Below are positions 21,908-26,408 of a stretch of 26,408 bases of DNA, piece after piece. How positions within the stretch are numbered: the stretch's first letter is position 1; each line of letters begins with the position of its first letter. Source of the DNA: DASYML01 sp034665545 (GTDB taxonomy: Bacteria; Acidobacteriota; Blastocatellia; Pyrinomonadales; Pyrinomonadaceae). The translations under genes and the position numbers were made by a program. The notes below the pieces were generated by a model that ran no database searches, was not told where the DNA came from, and saw only the letters and a program-made list of their open reading frames with translations. Where the stretch lies: assembly GCA_034665545.1 (NCBI GenBank), contig JAXDFO010000026.1, forward strand, positions 1 to 26,408. The letters run 5' to 3'.

Positions 21908-22651
21908 ATGAGCGCGAGATTGAACGTCAACATAGACCATGTCGCTACGGTGAGGCAGGCCCGGCGCGCGCCTGAGCCGAGCGTCGTAGCGGCTGCCATC
22001 GCCTGTGAACATGCGGGGGCCGACGGCATCACCATCCATCTCCGGAGCGACCGCCGCCACATACAGGACAGCGACCTCTATACGCTGCGACAGACCTTGA
22101 CCACCTATCTCAACGTCGAGATGGCCGCCACCGAAGAGATGCTCAAAATAGCTCTCGAAGCCCGGCCCGACGCCGTCACGCTCGTCGCCGAAAATCCTGA
22201 AGAGATTACGACCGAAGGCGGTCTGGATGTGAGCGCGAATATCAACACGGTGAGCGCGATGGTCCATCGCTTGCGCGAAGCGGAGATTATCACCAGCCTC
22301 TTCATAGACCCCGAACCGCAACAGATAGAGGCCGCGCACGGAGTCGGCGCGCAACAGATAGAGCTCTGCACTGCCGAATACGCGGACGCCACGCTCGGCG
22401 CGCGCTCCGCCCATGGCGAAGGCGCGGCCCGCGCCGCCAACGAACTGAAACGTCTTCACGAAGCGGCCACCCTCGCGCGCCAGTACGGCCTCCGCATCGC
22501 CGCCGGTCACGGCCTCACCTACCGCAACATCGGCGCGGTCGCACGCATACAGGAAATCACCGAATTCAACATCGGCCACAACATCATCTCCCGCTCCATC
22601 TTCACCGGCCTCGAAACAGCGGTGCGCGAAATGCGCGAAGCGATAGGGTAA
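21908..22651 (+). CDS. pdxJ: pyridoxine 5'-phosphate synthase
   Basis: 247 residues, the usual size. PdxJ condenses 1-deoxyxylulose 5-phosphate with 3-amino-2-oxopropyl phosphate to make pyridoxine 5'-phosphate. Signature stretches are LNVNIDHVATVRQARR at the start, GITIHLRSDRRHIQDSD, TLVAENPEEITTEGGLDV, SLFIDPEPQQI, ELCTAEYAD, and the closing NIGHNIISRSIFTGLE. The loop often read as HLREDRRHI has Ser in place of Glu. This shows the DXP-dependent vitamin B6 route is used. The ATG at 21908 follows GCGAGGTATGCG, with GAGG about 8 nt upstream. A CAGGAGCC repeat begins 4 nt after the stop. Confidence 0.95.
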   Translation: MSARLNVNIDHVATVRQARRAPEPSVVAAAIACEHAGADGITIHLRSDRRHIQDSDLYTLRQTLTTYLNVEMAATEEMLKIALEARPDAVTLVAENPEEITTEGGLDVSANINTVSAMVHRLREAEIITSLFIDPEPQQIEAAHGVGAQQIELCTAEYADATLGARSAHGEGAARAANELKRLHEAATLARQYGLRIAAGHGLTYRNIGAVARIQEITEFNIGHNIISRSIFTGLETAVREMREAIG

Positions 22652-22655
22652 AGCA

Positions 22656-22757
22656 CAGGAGTCAGAAGCCAGGAGCCAGGAGCCAGGAGTAAGAGCAGAG
22701 CATTGAGCATACCCTTCATCATGAAGAGCATGCTATTCGCTTTCCTTCTGGCTCCTG
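22656..22757. repeat. CAGGAGCC palindromic repeat, copy 5 (after pdxJ)
   Basis: CAGGAGTCAGAAGCCAGGAG and further CAGGAG units, a core with CATCATGAAGAGCATGCTATTCGC, quoted in part as GAGCATGCTATTCGCTTTCC, and the right arm CTTCTGGCTCCTG. It begins 4 nt after the pdxJ stop; here the next gene (ruvB) is convergent. Confidence 0.88.
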
Positions 22758-22832
22758 CCCTTCACAAACACCGAGAGCGACTCTGGATTTGCGGCTCCCG
22801 ATCCGCTCGTCCGTTGTCGCTCCCGGTTCTTT

Positions 22833-22853
22833 TCGGCCAGTCAAAACTGCCGA
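22833..22853. other. hairpin between convergent pdxJ and ruvB
   Basis: TCGG-C-CAGT, loop CAAA, ACTG-CCGA: 8 bp with one bulged C, about 25 nt beyond the ruvB stop. No U-run follows on either strand, so it is not a standard intrinsic terminator. Confidence 0.4.
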
Positions 22854-22877
22854 CCGAAACTCGATGATGTTGTGAGA

Positions 22878-23933
22878 TTAGCTTGCCAGTAAATCGCGCT
22901 GTTGCGCTTTGAAGGGCAAGCCTAGATGCTTGTGGGCGGCGCGTGTGGCGACGCGACCGCGAGGCGTGCGGTTGAGAAAGCCTATCTGAATCAGGTACGG
23001 CTCTATGATCTCTTCTATGGATTCGCGCTCTTCGCTGATGGAGGCCGAGATGGTCCCGACGCCGACGGGGCCGCCGTCGAACTTCTCTATAATCACGCTC
23101 AAGAGTTTGCGGTCCACTTCATCAAGGCCGAAGCGGTCCACCTCCATCTCGTCGAGCGCGCGGCGGGCCATCGCCTGCGTCACGCGCCCGTCGCTCAAGA
23201 CCTGCGCGTAATCGCGCACGCGTCGCAGCAGACGGTTGGCGATGCGCGGTGTCCCTCGCGCGCGACGTGCGAGTTCACTCGCGCCAGTGGCTTCAATCTC
23301 TACGCCTAGAATTTCCGCAGAGCGATGGATGATGATTTCCAGGTCTTGCTGAGAATAAAAGTCAAGATGCTGGACGATGCCGAAGCGACCGCGCAGTGGG
23401 GCCGTAAGCATTCCGGCGCGGGTGGTCGCGCCGACGAGCGTAAACTTCGGCAGGTCCAATTTAATAGAGCGCGCGGCAGTGCCCTGGCCGATCATGATGT
23501 CAAGCTGGTAATCCTCCATCGCGGGATAGAGCACCTCTTCTATCTGCGGCTTGAGACGATGAATCTCGTCTATGAAGAGGACTTCGCCCTCCTGCAAGTT
23601 TGTCAGCAGGGCAGCGAGGTCGCCGCCGCGCTCGATGGCGGGCGCGCTGACGCTCTTGAGTACCGCGCCCATCTCTGCGGCGATGATGTTGGCGAGGGTG
23701 GTCTTGCCGAGGCCCGGCGGGCCACTGAAGAGAACGTGGTCCAGAGCCTCACGACGCGCCAGCGCGGCCTTGATGAAAATCTTGAGATTGCTCGTCACTC
23801 TCGTCTGGCCTATGTACTCGCCCAGACGACGCGGGCGCAAACTGGGCTCCGCCTGGATGTCTTCGGGCGTCGCCTCGCCAGCGATGTGCCGCGACTCGTC
23901 CCCGGCTGTTAGTTCGATGGTAGACTCTGACAT
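22878..23933 (-). CDS. ruvB: Holliday junction branch-migration ATPase RuvB
   Basis: 351 residues, normal length. RuvB is the hexameric motor of the RuvABC complex. Its AAA+ motifs are all present: SLRPRRLGEYIGQ, Walker A FSGPPGLGKTTLAN, Walker B LFIDEIHRL, sensor 1 LVGATTRAGML, and the arginine-finger/lid region ARRARGTPRIANRLLRRVRD. The C-terminal winged helix (EPYLIQIGFLNRTPRGR) ends the protein. It has its own strong promoter upstream, so it does not depend on read-through from atpC. No ruvA or ruvC lies in the window. Confidence 0.96.
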   Translation of the reverse strand: MSESTIELTAGDESRHIAGEATPEDIQAEPSLRPRRLGEYIGQTRVTSNLKIFIKAALARREALDHVLFSGPPGLGKTTLANIIAAEMGAVLKSVSAPAIERGGDLAALLTNLQEGEVLFIDEIHRLKPQIEEVLYPAMEDYQLDIMIGQGTAARSIKLDLPKFTLVGATTRAGMLTAPLRGRFGIVQHLDFYSQQDLEIIIHRSAEILGVEIEATGASELARRARGTPRIANRLLRRVRDYAQVLSDGRVTQAMARRALDEMEVDRFGLDEVDRKLLSVIIEKFDGGPVGVGTISASISEERESIEEIIEPYLIQIGFLNRTPRGRVATRAAHKHLGLPFKAQQRDLLAS

Positions 23934-23988
23934 GGACTCTTAAACCCCTTCCGAACATCTTCAAAACTGGACCTCTCAAACACGATGC

Positions 23989-24017
23989 ATTATACCGTCT
24001 TCGGGCCACCGTTTCAA
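23989..24017 (-). promoter_or_regulatory. sigma-70 promoter for ruvB
   Basis: On the minus strand TTGAAA (24017-24012), a 17-nt spacer and a perfect TATAAT (23994-23989). The start would be near 23982, giving a leader of about 50 nt to the ruvB ATG. This is the best promoter match in the window. Confidence 0.7.
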
Positions 24018-24082
24018 GTGTGAAACAGAAGATTGTGCGGATATTTTTCGAGGAATAAAGGGTCTTGGAAGGAAAGCTATTC

Positions 24083-24520
24083 TTAATGCGGAAGGTCGCC
24101 GGGCACGCCCTGTCCGACACCTGTGGAGAGTTGGAGACGGACCATAGAGCGTTCGAGTTTGGCGCGCGACATCTCGAAATCCTCTTCGGTCCCGCTCCAT
24201 GAACCGAGGGCTTTTTCCAGTCGCTCGCGGGCCTGTCGCGCGCGCGCCGCGTCAATCTCTTCCGGGCGTTCCGCGACTTCGGCCAGCACCGAAACCTTGT
24301 CGTTGTTGACTTCGACGAACCCGCCGGAGACGTGCAGCCTGTGGGTCGCGCCGTCGCGCGTGTAGGAGAGCACGCCCGTTTGCAATTGCGAGATGAGCGG
24401 CGTGTGGCCGGGCAGGATGCCTAGTTCGCCGCCGAGGCCGGGGACCGTCACCATCTCCACCGTCTCCGACAACACGCGCCGCTCCGGCGTCACCACTTCG
24501 AGTTGAATCTGTTCGGGCAT
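24083..24520 (-). CDS. atpC: F-type ATP synthase epsilon subunit
   Basis: 145 residues, slightly longer than the usual 130-140. The N-terminal beta-sandwich has LEVVTPERRVLSE, VTVPGLGGELGILPGHTPLI and VSGGFVEVNNDKVSVLAE. The C-terminal helical part (IDAARARQARERLEKAL and on) is present and extended by about 15 residues. Epsilon is part of the F1 central stalk and inhibits ATP hydrolysis. It follows atpD, separated by a 108-nt palindromic repeat that ends about 11 nt before its ATG; no Shine-Dalgarno sequence is visible. Confidence 0.94.
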   Translation of the reverse strand: MPEQIQLEVVTPERRVLSETVEMVTVPGLGGELGILPGHTPLISQLQTGVLSYTRDGATHRLHVSGGFVEVNNDKVSVLAEVAERPEEIDAARARQARERLEKALGSWSGTEEDFEMSRAKLERSMVRLQLSTGVGQGVPGDLPH

Positions 24521-24531
24521 AACTCAAGAGG

Positions 24532-24639
24532 CAGGAGCTAGGAGCCAGGAGCCAGGAGCCAGAAGGAAAAGCGATAGCATACTATTCATGCTCAATGCTC
24601 TTCATGCTGGCTGCTGGCTGCTGGCTTCCGGCTTCCTGC
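24532..24639. repeat. CAGGAGCC palindromic repeat, copy 6 (inside the atpD-atpC pair)
   Basis: CAGGAGCTAGGAGCCAGGAG and further units, a core AAAAGCGATAGCAT (inverted relative to copies 2, 3 and 5), then GGCTGCTGGCTGCTGGCTTCC on the right, quoted in part as CTGGCTTCCGGCTTCCTG. It starts 9 nt after the atpD stop and ends about 11 nt before the atpC start. Confidence 0.88.
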
Positions 24640-24648
24640 ATTTCCTTC

Positions 24649-26187
24649 CTACGCATTTTGCGTGGCGATTTCTTTGGCGCGTTCCTGGACCTCTTCGATA
24701 GTGCCGACGAGATAGAAAGCCTGTTCGGGGAGGTCGTCGTATTTGCCTTCGATAATCTCTTTGAAGCCGCGCACGGTGTCTTCGAGTTTGACGTACTTGC
24801 CCTTGAGGCCCGTGAACTGTTCGGCCACGAAGAAGGGCTGCGAAAAGAATTTCTGGACCTTTCTCGCGCGCGAGACCACTTGCTTGTCTTCGTCAGATAA
24901 TTCATCAAGGCCGAGAATGGCTATGATGTCCTGCAAGTCTTTGTAGCGTTGCAGAATCTGCTTGACCGCCTGCGCCGTGTTGTAGTGCTCTTCGCCGACG
25001 ATGCGCGGGTCCAGAATGCGCGAAGAGGAAGTGAGCGGGTCAACCGCCGGATAGATGCCGAGTTCGACTATCTGGCGCGAGAGTGCGGTGACGGCATCGA
25101 GGTGCGCGAAGGTGGTCGCGGGCGCGGGGTCCGTGTAGTCGTCCGCAGGGACGTAGACGGCTTGAATGGAAGTGACCGCGCCGGTCTTCGTGGAGGTGAT
25201 GCGCTCCTGCATCTCGCCCATCTCGGAGGCGAGGTTCGGCTGGTATCCGACCGCCGAAGGCATGCGGCCCAACAGCGCGGAGACTTCCGAACCGGCCTGC
25301 GTGAAGCGGAAGATGTTGTCAATGAAGAGGAGCACGTCAAGGCCCTGGTCGCGGAAGTATTCGGCGACGGTCAGTCCCGTCAGCGCGACGCGCAGGCGCG
25401 CGCCCGGCGGTTCAGTCATCTGCCCGTAGATGAGCGCGACCTTTGACTCGCCGATGGCCTTCATGTCCACCTTCGTCATGTCAAACTCGCCGGTCTTTTC
25501 CAGATTCTGATAGAAACTTTCGCCGAAGTTGATGACCTTCGATTCGACCATCTCGCGCAGGAGGTCGTTGCCCTCGCGCGTGCGCTCGCCGACGCCCGCG
25601 AAGACCGAGAAGCCTGAGCGCGCTTTGGCGATGTTGTTGATGAGTTCCATGATGAGCACGGTCTTGCCCACCCCTGCGCCGCCGAAGAGGCCGATCTTGC
25701 CGCCGCGCAGGAAGGGCTGAATCAGGTCAATGACCTTGATGCCCGTCTCGAACATCTGCAACTCCGTTGACTGCTGGTCGAAGTCCGGCGCGTGGCGGTG
25801 AATCGGGTAACGCTCCTTCGCGGGGACTGGTCCAAGATTGTCCACAGGCTCGCCGATGACGTTGAGCACGCGGCCCAGCGTCGTCTCGCCCACGGGGACC
25901 GTAATTGGACCACCCGTGTCAATCGCCTTCATGCCGCGCACCATGCCGTCAGTCGGGAGCATGGAGACGGCGCGGACGCGGCTCTCGCCTAAATGCTGCT
26001 GGACTTCGCAGATGACATTCACGGGCACTGGAACATCGAAACCTTCGGACGTGATACGCAGCGCCTGGTAGATGGGCGGCAGGTAGTTCTCTTCAAATTC
26101 CACGTCCACGACTGGACCAATAATCTGCACGACTTTGCCGACGTTGTGGCCGTTCATCGCGCTCTCATTTCCATAAGGCGTAGCCAT
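24649..26187 (-). CDS. atpD: F-type ATP synthase beta subunit
   Basis: 512 residues, longer than the usual 460-480. The catalytic subunit of F1. Walker A is GLFGGAGVGKTVLIMELI, followed by GVGERTREGNDL with the catalytic Glu, Walker B DVLLFIDNIFRFTQAGSEVS, and the DELSDEDKQVVSRARKVQKF loop that contacts the gamma subunit. Extra length comes from an N-terminal extension before GKVVQIIGPVVDVEF and an insert around NLEKTGEFDMTKVDMKAIGES (quoted in part: EFDMTKVDMKAIGES). The ATG at 26187 has AGGAG about 14 nt upstream; the ATG ten codons later (MNGHNVGKVV) is a reasonable alternative start. It forms a two-gene unit with atpC, without the other F1Fo genes. Confidence 0.96.
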   Translation of the reverse strand: MATPYGNESAMNGHNVGKVVQIIGPVVDVEFEENYLPPIYQALRITSEGFDVPVPVNVICEVQQHLGESRVRAVSMLPTDGMVRGMKAIDTGGPITVPVGETTLGRVLNVIGEPVDNLGPVPAKERYPIHRHAPDFDQQSTELQMFETGIKVIDLIQPFLRGGKIGLFGGAGVGKTVLIMELINNIAKARSGFSVFAGVGERTREGNDLLREMVESKVINFGESFYQNLEKTGEFDMTKVDMKAIGESKVALIYGQMTEPPGARLRVALTGLTVAEYFRDQGLDVLLFIDNIFRFTQAGSEVSALLGRMPSAVGYQPNLASEMGEMQERITSTKTGAVTSIQAVYVPADDYTDPAPATTFAHLDAVTALSRQIVELGIYPAVDPLTSSSRILDPRIVGEEHYNTAQAVKQILQRYKDLQDIIAILGLDELSDEDKQVVSRARKVQKFFSQPFFVAEQFTGLKGKYVKLEDTVRGFKEIIEGKYDDLPEQAFYLVGTIEEVQERAKEIATQNA

Positions 26188-26255
26188 ATTGTTTTAATAA
26201 CTCCTCGTCATGATGCCTGTCTTAGGCGGAAAAATTGGTAGGTCTAAAGCCGATA

Positions 26256-26284
26256 AAGATAACATACCGCCATTTTCTAATCAA
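26256..26284 (-). promoter_or_regulatory. candidate sigma-70 promoter for atpDC
   Basis: On the minus strand TTGATT (26284-26279), a 17-nt spacer and TATCTT (26261-26256). Predicted start near 26249, about 60 nt before the atpD ATG. It supports independent transcription of atpDC. Confidence 0.45.
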
Positions 26285-26302
26285 AGCGCACGGGCGGCGC
26301 GG

Positions 26303-26408
26303 CTATTCGCTCTCGTCAATGCGAATCTTCATGCTGCGGAGGGTCTGGCGGTCATCGTCCGTCAAATCGAAGGCGGTCTCCGACTCGGACATCTCGGACG
26401 TTTCGTCA
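26303..26408 (-). CDS. C-terminal end of an unknown protein (gene starts beyond the window)
   Basis: Thirty-four codons are open from the window edge to a TAG at 26305-26303. The tail is very acidic (DETSEMSESETAFDLTDDDR) and ends in TLRSMKIRIDESE. An internal ATG could give a 29-residue peptide, but continuation of a longer protein is more likely because the frame stays open to the edge. No family can be assigned from this much. The region between it and atpD (26188-26302) holds the atpDC promoter. Confidence 0.5.
   Translation of the reverse strand, partial: DETSEMSESETAFDLTDDDRQTLRSMKIRIDESE

Noticed and set aside
21668..22579. 303-residue open frame on the minus strand over pdxJ
   Set aside because: It is antisense to a clear pdxJ gene; long opposite-strand frames are expected at this GC content and it has no family resemblance.
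22833..22853. Bidirectional intrinsic terminator between pdxJ and ruvB
   Set aside because: The stem is good but no U-run follows on either strand.

Overview
This is a GC-rich, densely packed bacterial chromosomal stretch made of housekeeping genes: mutL, ruvB, atpD/atpC, pfkA, pdxJ, greA, a ctpA-type protease, an accC/BCCP pair and bshC. The mix points to an environmental Gram-negative-type bacterium. It includes bacillithiol synthesis, an atpDC pair away from the other ATP synthase genes, and an exported barrel-like protein. The protein sequences look most like Acidobacteriota (Blastocatellia-like), but this is an impression from gene content, not a search result. I see no phage, plasmid, transposase, CRISPR, tRNA or rRNA.

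Layout. 1-3383 (minus): the N-terminal part of a patatin-like lipase with membrane segments, then a 712-residue exported protein of unknown function. 3869-8617 (plus): a 4-hydroxy-2-oxoglutarate aldolase-like enzyme overlapping bshC, then mutL. 8638-14227 (minus): a small membrane protein, a HAD phosphatase, a biotin carrier and biotin carboxylase, two small or unknown proteins and a CDP-alcohol phosphatidyltransferase. 14477-17517 (minus): greA, pfkA and two consecutive selenoprotein genes. 17674-18858 (plus): an RlmI-like rRNA methyltransferase. 18885-20759 (minus): an amidohydrolase remnant and a ctpA protease. 21011-22651 (plus): a glycosyltransferase and pdxJ. 22878-26408 (minus): ruvB, atpC, atpD and the end of an unknown gene.

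The two most noteworthy things are these. (1) A peroxiredoxin (17053-17517) and a GrdB/PrdB-type reductase homologue (16236-16964) sit next to each other. Each has an in-frame UGA exactly where its family has, or is expected to have, a redox Cys or Sec, and each UGA is followed at the right distance by a SECIS-like hairpin. Ordinary gene callers would truncate or split both, so together they look like a small selenium-dependent redox operon ending in pfkA. (2) A palindromic repeat with CAGGAGCC-type arms and a recurring core (GCATGCTATCGCTTTT) occurs six times. Every copy begins 3-9 nt after a stop codon. Four copies end about 9-12 nt before the next start codon, where no Shine-Dalgarno sequence is visible. 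Two unrelated palindromic repeats flank the glycosyltransferase gene, one of them overlapping its 3' end.
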